Assembly: GCF_012516475.1 (NCBI RefSeq)
Contig: NZ_CP051217.1
Coordinates: 2,852,001 to 2,916,000 of the forward strand
Length of the DNA: 64,000 nt
Direction of reading: 5' to 3'
From: Parasphingorhabdus halotolerans
Lineage (GTDB): Bacteria > Pseudomonadota > Alphaproteobacteria > Sphingomonadales > Sphingomonadaceae
Below are positions 28,221 through 36,552 of this stretch, piece after piece. Position numbers and translations under genes: made by a program. The notes below the pieces were generated by a model, which saw only the letters and a list, made by a program, of their open reading frames with translations, ran no database searches and was not told the origin of the DNA. The stretch's first letter is position 1. Each line of letters starts with the position of its first letter.

Positions 28221-29465
28221 ATGAAATCCATCACCATAGATTCAGCACCCACAAAATCCGGCGAGCGTCATGTCATCATGGACGTTTTGCGTGGTTTCGC
28301 CCTTTTTGGGGTGCTGGTGATGAATGTCTCCGACTTTGGCGGCGAGGGCATATTGGCAACCGAGGAACAGCTCAAAGCCTTGCCCAATGCTGATATCGAT
28401 GCCAGTGTGTTGATGGGTCTGAAAATCCTGGTCACGGACAAGGCCAACACCTTGTTCGCGTTGCTGTTCGGACTCGGTTTCTGGGTCCAGATGGAAAGGC
28501 TCGAAGCACGCGGCGCGCCCTTTCGCAGCATCTATCTCCGCCGATCCGCAATCCTGCTCGTCATTGGCACGCTTCACTGGGTGGTGTTCGCTTTCGATAT
28601 CCTGCACATCTACGCCGTCGTAGCCTTCATCCTGCTGTTCTGCCGGAACCTGTCAGACCGCATGTTGCTGGGTATCGGTTCCATCCTGTTTCTGTTCGGT
28701 GCACCCGTAGCGCAAATATTGCTGGGCGCGACAGGGATACTGGAAGCCGGAATGGGCGTTGCTTTTGCCGAAGAGGCCGTTCTCCGGCGACAGGAGGTGG
28801 CGCTGTCGGGGAGTTTCAGCGAATGGGTCGCCGTTACGACACGCTGGCAGATTTATCTGTTCTTCGTGGGCGGCGTCATTCTGGGTTGGCTTTTTTACGT
28901 CATCGGTCGGTTTTTCATTGGCGCATGGCTGGCCCGCCGGGGATGGATTCAGAACGCCGCCGTCTATTTTCCGAAGTTCAAAAAATATCTGGCTCGGCTG
29001 CTGGTCGCCGGATTTGTCCTGGAAATCCTGGCCCAAATATTGAAGGCACAACCTGAAGGCGCGTGGTTTGGCATCGCAGGAATATTGGCCCAGTTCCTCC
29101 ACGCCTTTGCGACACCGCTGATCGCGGCTGGCTATATCTGCGCTCTGGTGGTTATCTTTCACGGATCGTCGTTCAGCTGGCTCGTCAAACCATTTGCGCC
29201 GGTCGGGCAGATGGCGCTGACCAACTATCTTTGCCAGACGATCATCATCTTGCTGATCTTCACCAATATCGGCCCGGGCCTTGGGCTGGCCGGAAATACC
29301 GGTCAGGGCGTGCTAGTCGTCATCAGCATAATCGCCTTCGCGGCGCAGGTTATATTGAGCCATTTCTGGATGAGGAACTTCGCTTACGGCCCCGCCGAAT
29401 GGCTCTGGCGCAGTCTGACTTACGGCACCTTTCCCAAATTTCGCAGACTTCGGGCGGCGACATAA
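28221..29465 (+). CDS. DUF418 (YeiB-type) membrane protein
   Basis: A 414-residue membrane protein with about ten hydrophobic segments. The N terminus RHVIMDVLRGFALFGVLVMNV is the hallmark of the DUF418/DUF1624 heparan-alpha-acetyltransferase-like superfamily, and the C terminus QTIIILLIFTNIGPGLGL, LSHFWMRNFAYGPAEWLWRSLTYG is the DUF418 domain proper. Members are proposed to transfer acyl groups across membranes, but function is not established. A strong GGGGAGG site precedes the ATG. Placement between two AmpG-like transporters (20 and 3 bases away) indicates a single operon. Confidence 0.87.
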   Translation: MKSITIDSAPTKSGERHVIMDVLRGFALFGVLVMNVSDFGGEGILATEEQLKALPNADIDASVLMGLKILVTDKANTLFALLFGLGFWVQMERLEARGAPFRSIYLRRSAILLVIGTLHWVVFAFDILHIYAVVAFILLFCRNLSDRMLLGIGSILFLFGAPVAQILLGATGILEAGMGVAFAEEAVLRRQEVALSGSFSEWVAVTTRWQIYLFFVGGVILGWLFYVIGRFFIGAWLARRGWIQNAAVYFPKFKKYLARLLVAGFVLEILAQILKAQPEGAWFGIAGILAQFLHAFATPLIAAGYICALVVIFHGSSFSWLVKPFAPVGQMALTNYLCQTIIILLIFTNIGPGLGLAGNTGQGVLVVISIIAFAAQVILSHFWMRNFAYGPAEWLWRSLTYGTFPKFRRLRAAT

Positions 29466-29468
29466 AAA

Positions 29469-30815
29469 ATGCAAAACCTTCACGCAAAGACCGACAGTTT
29501 GCTTGCCGCATCATCCTTCCCGAAATCACTCGCCCTGACCGAAAATCGGGCGCTCCGTTACGCCTGCTATTTCCTGCTCTATTTCTCGCAAGGCGCGCCG
29601 ATTGGCCTCTGGACAATTGCCGTGCCCACCTGGCTCGCGGTAAACGGCGCATCGGCTGGCGAAATCGGCGGCTTTATTGGTTTGGCTATGCTCCCCTGGG
29701 CTACGTTCAAGCTGTTCTATGGCGCGTTCATGGATCGCTATACCTTTCCGCCAATGGGCCGCAAACGGATATGGCTGGTGGCCGCACAGGCCGGTGCGAT
29801 CCTGTCTTTGATCGTGCTTGCGATATTGGCGCCCGGCATGGAGGAACTGGCGCTGCTGACCGCCATCGCGTTCTTCATGAATGTAGCGATTACGATTCAG
29901 GACGCAGCCATTGACGGGATTGCCGTCGACGTAACCCCGGAAGAACAGCGCGTCACGGCCAATTCGGTGATGTTTGCCGGACAGATTATCGGCACCGGTG
30001 TCGCCGCTGCGGTGGCGGGGCTGTTGCTGAAATATTACGGCATCGGCGCCGTCGGGCTTTGTTTTGCTGCGTTTCTGGCTGTGGTGTTGACCATCGTGAT
30101 TCTCGTGCGGGAACGCCCGGGCGAGCGGATGTTGCCGTGGACCGCCGGCAAGGCATCGGCGGAATGTATAGCCCTGAACCACAGCGAGTGGCTGCCTCTG
30201 CTGAAAGACCTGAAAAAAGCGTTTTTCCAGCCACGAGTGTTTTTCTTCGTACCGGCCTTCATGTCGACCGGAGCCATCTATGCGGCTCTCGATGTCGGAG
30301 GACCGATCTTTGCATCGCAAGTGCTGCAATGGGACGAGACGGGCTATAGTTCGCTCGCCGGTATCGCAGGAATCGTTGCCGGGCTGCTTTGCGTATTGGT
30401 GCTTGGCGCGGTCACCAGGAAGATCGGCGCCACGCTCACTGGCAGCTCGCTGTTTGTGGTTTTGGCGCTGGCCTCGCTCGTCTTTTCGATGCTGAAACCG
30501 GCCCAGTTAAACGATCTGAGCTTTCAAATTTACGTCTTTGTTCACGTCATCTTTGCGCAAGCCATGTTCATCATATTTTGTGCGGCGGCTATGAACATGT
30601 GCCTCAATACAATTTCGGCGACCCAGTTCTCGCTGCTGGTCGCGACTTCCTCGATGGCCCGTGTGGTTTCGTCTTCGCTGATGGGCGGTGTTTATGACTG
30701 GGGCGGCGTTACCGGATTCTGGAATGTGATAACTCTGGCCAGCCTGTTCGGGCTGGTAACCTTTCTGGTTTTCAGCCGGATCGATGCCAGCGTCAATCGC
30801 AAAAAGGAAATTTGA
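29469..30815 (+). CDS. MFS transporter, AmpG-like (paralogue)
   Basis: A 448-residue, twelve-segment protein clearly paralogous to the transporter at 26821: both have SLALTENRALR/SLAENRKLR near the N terminus, the YFSQGAPIGLW/YAGQGIPLGLF first segment, DRYTFPPMGRKRIW, IQDAAIDGIAVDV and SATQFSLLVATSSMA. It starts 3 bases after the DUF418 stop, and the next gene follows 1 base after its own stop, so it is in the same operon. The substrate is unknown; the pair may transport related compounds. Confidence 0.85.
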   Translation: MQNLHAKTDSLLAASSFPKSLALTENRALRYACYFLLYFSQGAPIGLWTIAVPTWLAVNGASAGEIGGFIGLAMLPWATFKLFYGAFMDRYTFPPMGRKRIWLVAAQAGAILSLIVLAILAPGMEELALLTAIAFFMNVAITIQDAAIDGIAVDVTPEEQRVTANSVMFAGQIIGTGVAAAVAGLLLKYYGIGAVGLCFAAFLAVVLTIVILVRERPGERMLPWTAGKASAECIALNHSEWLPLLKDLKKAFFQPRVFFFVPAFMSTGAIYAALDVGGPIFASQVLQWDETGYSSLAGIAGIVAGLLCVLVLGAVTRKIGATLTGSSLFVVLALASLVFSMLKPAQLNDLSFQIYVFVHVIFAQAMFIIFCAAAMNMCLNTISATQFSLLVATSSMARVVSSSLMGGVYDWGGVTGFWNVITLASLFGLVTFLVFSRIDASVNRKKEI

Positions 30816-30816
30816 C

Positions 30817-31056
30817 ATGCGATATCTGATCGCTCTCCTGCCGATGTTCTGGACCGTTCCTGCCACCGCGCAAGAAGATGACCGGCAGGCGGTCATCGAA
30901 GTCGTCGAACGTTTTTTCGAAGCGATCAACACCAATGACGCGGACACCTATGCCTCGCTCCAGCTTGATGACGGCATGACCTATGCGCAGATTTATGGAG
31001 AGGACGGAAAGCGCATGATCTTTGGCGGATTTGAGACCCTGCTGGACTACAAATAG
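30817..31056 (+). CDS. Secreted NTF2/SnoaL-like protein, apparently truncated
   Basis: A 79-residue product with a signal peptide (MRYLIALLPMFWTVPATAQ). The mature part EDDRQAVIEVVERFFEAINTNDADTYASL is the first helix-turn of an NTF2-like (SnoaL/DUF4440) domain. Family members normally have about 120 residues after this point, but the frame stops at DYK. The ATG at 30817 lies 1 base after the MFS stop and follows AAAAGGAAA. The next bases lead into a broken VOC gene, so a deletion probably joined the two. Confidence 0.7.
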   Translation: MRYLIALLPMFWTVPATAQEDDRQAVIEVVERFFEAINTNDADTYASLQLDDGMTYAQIYGEDGKRMIFGGFETLLDYK

Positions 31057-31071
31057 GAGAGGAGACAGACA

Positions 31072-31431
31072 ATACCCAATAAACAAGGCGATTTTATCTG
31101 GTATGAACTGATGACAGACAATGCCGACGCGGCGCAGGAATTTTACGGCGCGGTGGTCGGATGGACATTTGCGGACAGCGCCTTATTTGTTGAAGTGCGT
31201 CAACGTATCCAGTTGTGCGTGCTTGCGCTTGCAAAACCTTGGTTGGACACTTTTGCTGAAGCGGCAGCCAATGCATCCCGCAGCGCTTTGGTCAGGGCAT
31301 CGAACATAATGGATAATAAATCTGAAGTGGAAGATCTTGAACAAAGATCGCAAATGATCATTGATGCCGGAGCCTCTACTCATGCGTCCAAAGCCTCATA
31401 TTTTTCAGATGGAGGATGCAGGACATCCTAA
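31072..31431 (+). pseudogene. VOC (glyoxalase/bleomycin-resistance) N-terminal fragment fused to unknown sequence
   Basis: Reading from ATA 31072 gives PNKQGDFIWYELMTDNADAA, then QEFYGAVVGWTFADS, which is the first beta-alpha-beta unit of VOC-superfamily proteins. A good GGAGAGGAG site lies 9 bases before the ATA, suggesting an original ATG was lost. After residue ~36 the family similarity ends and about 80 residues of unrecognised, Ala- and Ser-rich sequence follow to a stop at 31431. The rest of the VOC fold, including later metal ligands, is absent. Confidence 0.65.
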
Positions 31432-31525
31432 TAATGTGTAGTCGGTACCAACGACAAAATAAATATCCTGATCGGCGACCATGAAGCCATTTACAGCGCG
31501 ATCTGCATAGGGAAGGGCCACCAGT

Positions 31526-32956
31526 ATGGAGAGTGATGATTCTACGCCAAATCTTTTTAAGGTTGGAGAAAATTGCTGGCGCGTGGAACATGCAAAGCGC
31601 GCTTCGGTTCTTATCGATGGTGAAAATTATTTTCGCGCAGTGCGTAAGTCTATGGCGCGCGCAAACAAGCGGATCATGCTGCTCGGCTGGGACTTTGATG
31701 CCCGGATCGAAATGCATGACACGACCGAACAGCACGAAGGTCCTCTGCGGATTGGCGACTATTTTGACTGGTTGCTGAAGAATAATCGCGACCTGAACAT
31801 CTATATTTTGCGCTGGAACACGGGCGCGATAAAATCCTTTTTTCGAGGCAGTAGTCTCTTGACTCTCATTCGCTGGTATTTCCACCGGCGGGTTCACTTC
31901 AAGCTGGATGGCCACCATCCGGCCGGGGCCGCCCATCACCAAAAGGTTGTTGCTATCGATGAAGACACCGCTTTTTGCAGCGGCATTGACGTCACAAATG
32001 ACCGGTGGGATACTCGTGCTCACGAGCAAGATCAGAAAGAAAGAAAACAACCTGACGGCAAGGACGCGGGACCTTGGCACGATGCAGCAATGGCGGTGCA
32101 AGGGGATGTTGCAAAAGCCTTGGCAGAGTTTGCCGAACAGCATTGGCATGACGCAGGCGGTAAGAAGCTGTGCGATGGCAATTCTGGAACCGACTGCTGG
32201 CCAGGGGATCTTGAACCGGATTTTTCTGATTGTTCGATGGCTATTTCGCGGACCCTGCCCGAGATGGACGATCAAAAGCCCGCGCGCGAGATTGAGCAAC
32301 TTTATCTTGATTTGATCGGTGCTGCGCAAAAATATATTTATGCCGAAAGTCAGTATTTCGCCTCGGCGAAAATTGCGGGGGCGATTTCCCTCCGTTTGCA
32401 AGAGGTGGACGGACCGGAGGTAATCATCATCAACCCGGAAACCTCGGATGGCTGGCTAGAGTCCGAAATCATGGATTCAACCAGAGCACGGTTATTCGAG
32501 GCTGTGAAAATGCGGGATGTGCACGACAGATTTCGGATTTTTCATCCGGTGAATGATGTTGGAACGCCAATATATGTACACGCCAAAATCTTGATCATCG
32601 ACGACCGGATAATTCGCGTCGGATCGTCCAATTTCAACAATCGGTCCTTGGGCTTTGACAGCGAATGCGACGTTACGCTGGAAGCATCTTCCTCTTCTGG
32701 CGAAGCAACAACCAACAGCATCGGTCGAATCCGCAATGACCTGATTTCTGAACATTTGGGATCAACCGAAACGAAAGTCTGTGCAAAAATAGCTGAAACG
32801 CAGTCGCTAATCGCTACAATCGGCGCATTGCGTAAGCCGGGCCGCACGTTGCGGATTTATCAGACACCAGATCTTACTCAAGTCCAGCAATGGCTGGCGG
32901 AAAATGACATTCTCGACCCAAAGCGGGCAGACGATGCTTTTGCAGGTATTATTTAG
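31526..32956 (+). CDS. Phospholipase D / cardiolipin synthase-family protein
   Basis: A 476-residue protein with two HKD motifs, the catalytic signature of the PLD superfamily: AAHHQKVVAIDEDTAFCSG near residue 135 and YVHAKILIIDDRIIRVGSSN near residue 350. Both have His, Lys and Asp in place, with Ser/Asn partners (GIDVTNDRW and SNFNNRSLGF). No N-terminal membrane segments are visible, unlike classical cardiolipin synthase, so it resembles the soluble PLDc phosphatidyltransferase-like group. It lies in a stress-gene neighbourhood and close to a PLD-N-domain small protein (33308). It overlaps the minus-strand 48-residue gene at its 3' end by 8 bases. Confidence 0.9.
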   Translation: MESDDSTPNLFKVGENCWRVEHAKRASVLIDGENYFRAVRKSMARANKRIMLLGWDFDARIEMHDTTEQHEGPLRIGDYFDWLLKNNRDLNIYILRWNTGAIKSFFRGSSLLTLIRWYFHRRVHFKLDGHHPAGAAHHQKVVAIDEDTAFCSGIDVTNDRWDTRAHEQDQKERKQPDGKDAGPWHDAAMAVQGDVAKALAEFAEQHWHDAGGKKLCDGNSGTDCWPGDLEPDFSDCSMAISRTLPEMDDQKPAREIEQLYLDLIGAAQKYIYAESQYFASAKIAGAISLRLQEVDGPEVIIINPETSDGWLESEIMDSTRARLFEAVKMRDVHDRFRIFHPVNDVGTPIYVHAKILIIDDRIIRVGSSNFNNRSLGFDSECDVTLEASSSSGEATTNSIGRIRNDLISEHLGSTETKVCAKIAETQSLIATIGALRKPGRTLRIYQTPDLTQVQQWLAENDILDPKRADDAFAGII

Positions 32957-33095
32957 CGGGAGTGGCTATTGGGTTCGCCGAGGCAATTTCGTTGGTGCCG
33001 TCCTCATGCCGCTTCGAATCCTGGATTTTCTTGATAAGAATCTTGGCAGCCATCGAAATGGCACCGGCAGCCAGAGTTCTGATAATGAAACGCAT
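32949..33095 (-). CDS. Small hydrophobic-helix protein, 48 aa
   Basis: The frame is open further upstream, but the ATG at 33095 has a well-placed GGAG 6 bases before it (minus-strand CAGGAGATCAGCATG), which decides the start. The product begins MRFIIRTLAAGAISMAAKIL, one membrane-prone amphipathic helix, followed by a basic and polar tail. No family was recognised. The neighbouring small proteins (PLD-N, DUF2383, DUF883) suggest a stress-related envelope role, but this is only context. Confidence 0.6.
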   Translation of the reverse strand: MRFIIRTLAAGAISMAAKILIKKIQDSKRHEDGTNEIASANPIATPAK

Positions 33096-33226
33096 GCTGA
33101 TCTCCTGTAGTGCTTCGTTATTATTCAGGAAATTTACGCGCCAGAGAAGGTTTGGTTGCATTTTGGCAACCACAGGAAGAGAGGGAAAACCAACTCAGAA
33201 ACCAACGGTTGGCAATACGCAAAAGC

Positions 33227-33272
33227 CGAAAAAAACCTCAATGCCAGATCCCAAGGACCGACATTGAGGTTT
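33227..33272 (-). terminator. Intrinsic terminator of the PLD-N small protein gene
   Basis: AAACCTCAATG (33233-33243) and CATTGAGGTTT (33262-33272) form a perfect 11-bp stem with an 18-base loop. On the minus strand the stem is followed by TTTTTT (complement of the A run at 33230-33235), 36 bases after the stop of the gene at 33308. This is a convincing Rho-independent terminator. Confidence 0.8.
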
Positions 33273-33307
33273 GATGTTAAGTTATTATTATTTCGTCGTA
33301 TAGGCGC

Positions 33308-33493
33308 CTATGCAGCGCGGGCGGAACCTCTAGGACCGATAAAATACCACAGGATAAGACCTACAAGCGGCAGAATCAGGATGATTGCAGTCCATATGAT
33401 TTTGCTTCCAACCGATGATCCTCCACCCCAGACGTTGAGCAATGCCCAAATATCCAGCACCAGAATGATTAATCCGATTATTCCATATTCCAT
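33308..33493 (-). CDS. PLD nuclease N-terminal (PLDc_N) domain small membrane protein
   Basis: A 61-residue protein with two transmembrane helices: YGIIGLIILVLDIWALLNVW and KIIWTAIILILPLVGLILWYF, ending GPRGSARAA. The ILPLVGLILWYFIGPR motif is typical of the PLDc_N domain, which is usually found at the N terminus of cardiolipin synthases but is also common as a stand-alone stress-linked membrane protein. GAGGAC-like sequence precedes the ATG. A strong terminator follows the gene. Confidence 0.85.
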   Translation of the reverse strand: MEYGIIGLIILVLDIWALLNVWGGGSSVGSKIIWTAIILILPLVGLILWYFIGPRGSARAA

Positions 33494-33540
33494 GTTAAAG
33501 TCCTCTTCTCAATGTCCGGGATAACTGCCTCATGCCGAAA

Positions 33541-33981
33541 TTAGGTAGTTTCTTCGAGGTGGTCGATCAAACGGCCATCGGCACGCAGTTCTCCCAAGAA
33601 TTTGCCGAGCACGGCCTTGCCGGCGGCTAGTAGATCATCGTTTTCCATCGCGTCGTCCATTTTTTTACGCAGATGTTCTTCGCCGGTATCGACCGCCTCA
33701 ATGGCAGCCTCGTCATTATCCTGCACAGCGGCACTTAACTTCATAAATACCCGATGAGCGCTAGCGAGAATTGTGCCGTCCGCTTCTGGCTTTCCGCCGA
33801 GCCCGACGATTTCGTTTCGTACAGAAGCGGCCATTGCCCGGCGAGAAATAGCCCGGCGTGTGAAAAATTGTTTGAACGTATCGCGATCTGCAACTTCAGC
33901 AGCTTTTTCGTATCCTTCAGCAGAGTCTATCAGCGTTTCAAGAACATTGTTTAAGATTTTAGTTGAATTTTCGTTTGTCAT
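33541..33981 (-). CDS. DUF2383 / PA2169-family four-helix-bundle protein
   Basis: A 146-residue all-helical protein. It has the ferritin-like DUF2383 pattern: LNNVLETLIDSAEGYEKAA, FFTRRAISRRAMAASVRNEI, GGKPEADGTILASAHRVFMKL and EAVDTGEEHLRKKMDDA. Function is not established, but the family is frequently induced by general stress. A near-match to the EcfG promoter (GGAAC-N16-AGTT) lies upstream at 34015-34039. It is divergent from the BON-MscS gene. Confidence 0.85.
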   Translation of the reverse strand: MTNENSTKILNNVLETLIDSAEGYEKAAEVADRDTFKQFFTRRAISRRAMAASVRNEIVGLGGKPEADGTILASAHRVFMKLSAAVQDNDEAAIEAVDTGEEHLRKKMDDAMENDDLLAAGKAVLGKFLGELRADGRLIDHLEETT

Positions 33982-34014
33982 ATCTTCCTCATTCGTTTGT
34001 GGTTATGAGCAATT

Positions 34015-34039
34015 AACTGCGCAAACGACACGGCGTTCC
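34015..34039 (-). promoter_or_regulatory. Possible EcfG promoter of the DUF2383 gene
   Basis: On the minus strand GGAAC (34039-34035) is followed by 16 bases and AGTT (34018-34015). This differs from GGAAC-N16-CGTT by one base in the -10. It lies 34 bases upstream of the DUF2383 start, a sensible promoter distance. The mismatch keeps confidence modest. Confidence 0.45.
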
Positions 34040-34075
34040 CAAATATATATATTTATTCGCGGAGGAACCTTAACG

Positions 34076-35500
34076 ATGGCGGCGCGTTTAGAACGATCTT
34101 CTACTGGGAGTTATACTTTGGGTCCGTGCCGTTTTATCATCTTCTGTTGCAGCCTATTTTGTTGGTCTCTCATTCAACAAACTCCCGCAAATGCCATGCC
34201 GAATTTAGCATCGACTGATGCGTCAGGAGCAAGCGACCCGGAGCCCATTATCGAGTCCGAAGTCGCAGGCAGTGAGGATCAGGCCATTGCAAACAGGTTA
34301 AAGGGGATATTCGACGAGATTGGCGGCCTGGGAGAGATAAAAATTAACGTAAAAGCAGGTGTAGTAAACCTGTCCGGCCCGATTGCCGATGAAGCGACAG
34401 CGGCTCGCGCCAAAGCCATAGCCCAACGCGTATCCGGAGTCGTCACGGTGGAAACCGGATTTGAACGTAACATGTCAGTGGGAAGCAATGTGGAGCCCGT
34501 TGTCGACGAGATTAGCGACAATATCAGTGGTTTCCTGTCTGCGCTTCCTCTGATCGGAATTGCTTTAGCGGTTGCATTGATTGTCGGACTACTCGGGCAT
34601 TTTCTCGCTTCGCTCATGGGATTCTGGAAACGGGTTACGCCCAATATTTTTCTGGCTGAACTCGTCGCGACAACCGTGCGCGTTCTATTTATCGGGATGG
34701 GCCTGTTTATCGCACTGGATATTTTGAACGCGACAGCTGTTATTGGCGCTGTGCTTGGCGGAGCCGGTGTCATCGGTCTGGCGGTGGGCTTTGCGCTTCG
34801 GGATACGGTGGACAACTACGTATCTAGCATCATGCTAAGCATCCGCCAGCCGTTCCGGGCCAACGACCACGTTCTGATCGGCGATCGCGAAGGGCATGTC
34901 GTCCGTCTGACTTCGCGTGCGACCATATTAATGACGCTCGACGGCAATCATTTGCGAATTCCCAATTCCACCGTTTTCAAGGCCGAGATTCTGAATTACT
35001 CAACAAACCCGCAGCGGCGGTTTACCTTCGAATTGGGTGTTGATGCGGAGGATGACCCCGCAGCGGCGATCGAGACAGGACTAAGAGCGATCAATGAACA
35101 GCCATTTGTTTTGGACGATCCCGAAGCTACCGCCGAAATTCAGAAAGTTGGCGATTCCAACATCGTTATCACATTTCACGGCTGGGTCGATCAACGTGAA
35201 AGTGATTTCAACAAGGCCAGAGGCGCGGCCATTCGTGTGACTAAAAATATTCTGGAGGAATCCGGTTTCGCCCTGCCAGAACCGATTTACCGGCTGCGGT
35301 TTGACGGCGATGCCCGGCCTTTTGAACAAACGGGAAAAACCCAAACTGCCGCGAAGCCGGCACAGGAAAAGGCACCAACAAAACCAGCCACGGCCAAGGT
35401 CGATGTATCACGCGAGAAGCACGTTGAAAATCTGGTTGATTCTGAAAGAGCTGTCGATCCTGCGGCAGATCTGCTGAACGATAACCAGCCCGTCGAGTAA
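34076..35500 (+). CDS. BON-domain mechanosensitive ion channel (MscS family)
   Basis: A 474-residue protein. An N-terminal hydrophobic signal-like segment is followed by a periplasmic BON domain (about 70-130: INVKAGVVNLSGPIADEATAARA, then IAQRVSGVVTVETG). Three membrane helices come next, the last with the MscS pore pattern GAVLGGAGVIGLAVGFALRD. The beta domain follows: QPFRANDHVLIGDREGHVVRLTSRATIL and NHLRIPNSTVF. A polar, Ala/Lys-rich C-terminal tail ends the protein. ATG 34076 with GGAGGAA upstream is preferred; the frame extends 303 bases further upstream but overlaps the divergent DUF2383 gene. It likely relieves turgor under osmotic shock. Confidence 0.9.
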   Translation: MAARLERSSTGSYTLGPCRFIIFCCSLFCWSLIQQTPANAMPNLASTDASGASDPEPIIESEVAGSEDQAIANRLKGIFDEIGGLGEIKINVKAGVVNLSGPIADEATAARAKAIAQRVSGVVTVETGFERNMSVGSNVEPVVDEISDNISGFLSALPLIGIALAVALIVGLLGHFLASLMGFWKRVTPNIFLAELVATTVRVLFIGMGLFIALDILNATAVIGAVLGGAGVIGLAVGFALRDTVDNYVSSIMLSIRQPFRANDHVLIGDREGHVVRLTSRATILMTLDGNHLRIPNSTVFKAEILNYSTNPQRRFTFELGVDAEDDPAAAIETGLRAINEQPFVLDDPEATAEIQKVGDSNIVITFHGWVDQRESDFNKARGAAIRVTKNILEESGFALPEPIYRLRFDGDARPFEQTGKTQTAAKPAQEKAPTKPATAKVDVSREKHVENLVDSERAVDPAADLLNDNQPVE

Positions 35501-35617
35501 AAAGGCTTAGACTAACTTAGGTTAGAGCAATAATTGTAACCATCGCCTAGTCGTGATCAAGATGCACTGAATTATACAGGGTTTCAAATCATTGATCACT
35601 TCCATAAGGAAATAGAT

Positions 35618-36037
35618 GTGCCCAAGGACCTGATTACTGCACTGGTCTATGTGAGCACCGCTGATCCGGGACTGGTGAAGGATGACTTGCTCGCGATCCG
35701 GAGAGTTGCCGAGAGCAACAATCAACACAGTCAAATCACGGGCCTGCTCACATACAATGGCACGAATTTCATGCAGCTGATTGAGGGCACGGCATCTGCG
35801 GTTAACGAATGCGCACATATTATCGGGCTGGATGATCGTCACAACGGCATGACTGTACTAACTAGGACTGAACATTCGGGTAGGCAGTTTCCCGATTGGA
35901 CAATGGCATCGTATTTTCTTCAATATGAGAATTCCGTATTGTCGGATCAATTGATGGAAATGTTGGCGAAGCCGTCTGTCGATCCAAAAACGCGGGAAGT
36001 TTTCAATAGCTTCCGCTCGCTCGGCTATCAAAATTGA
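35618..36037 (+). CDS. BLUF-domain blue-light photosensor
   Basis: A 139-residue single-domain BLUF protein that binds FAD. The key residues are present: the Tyr in ALVYVSTAD, Asn and Gln in ITGLLTYNGTNFMQLIEG, and the Trp and Met of FPDWTMASY. There is no output domain, so it must signal through a protein partner, as do short BLUF proteins such as PixD and BlrB. It starts at GTG 35618 after AAGGA. It lies just upstream of nepR-ecfG, suggesting that blue light may feed into the general stress response; this link is inference. Confidence 0.92.
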   Translation: MPKDLITALVYVSTADPGLVKDDLLAIRRVAESNNQHSQITGLLTYNGTNFMQLIEGTASAVNECAHIIGLDDRHNGMTVLTRTEHSGRQFPDWTMASYFLQYENSVLSDQLMEMLAKPSVDPKTREVFNSFRSLGYQN

Positions 36038-36369
36038 CGTGAGCGCCAGCCGAACACAGCCAATCGGGCGTCACTATTTTATCATGTTCTGCGTGATCCG
36101 GCACAGGGCGTGCTAGAAACGTTGGTTAGAGACCCTTATTGGTCGGCGGCATAGCAACAATGACGGCCGCTATTCCGAATGGAAATTATGGATTCTGATC
36201 GCTTTGGCCAATTGGCTTTTGGGCTAAAAACTTTTATGCAACCTTTCCGTTCTGTCGGTGTTGTCAGGATAAGTGACTATGAAAGAGGGCCGGTTTGGTT
36301 GGTCAGAATAATCATGACGATAATCCCGCACCAAATAATGATGCGAAGGGTGTATCAAAGAGCAAGTTG

Positions 36370-36552
36370 ATGACGAGTAAGAATACCATGCAAGAGCGGT
36401 TGGGTCTCGGCCTGAAAAATATGTATCGAAGCGTATTGGAAGAGCCGCTTCCAGACGATATGCTGGCGTTGCTTGATCAGCTTGATCAGCTTGACGACGA
36501 AGATGACGATGGTCGTGCGACGGGCACATCCGGATCAAAAATGAATGACTGA
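36370..36552 (+). CDS. nepR: NepR anti-sigma factor
   Basis: A 60-residue product from ATG 36370 (an in-frame TTG at 36295 after AAAGAGGG would give 85). The core LGLGLKNMYRSVLEEPLPDDMLALLDQLDQLD matches the two-helix NepR domain that holds EcfG inactive until phosphorylated PhyR removes it. The tail is acidic. The 3' end overlaps the ecfG start by 8 bases, so the two are translated together. It completes the PhyR-NepR-EcfG partner-switch with the genes on either side. Confidence 0.88.
   Translation: MTSKNTMQERLGLGLKNMYRSVLEEPLPDDMLALLDQLDQLDDEDDDGRATGTSGSKMND

Noticed and set aside
31432..31525. Minus-strand frame reading ADRAVNGFMVADQDIYFVVG
   Set aside because: About 40 residues, no start codon with ribosome-binding site and no recognised family. 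Possibly a fragment, but not supportable.
33773..34075. In-frame N-terminal extension of the MscS-type channel
   Set aside because: It would overlap the divergent DUF2383 gene; ATG 34076 has GGAGGAA upstream and begins directly before the signal-like segment.
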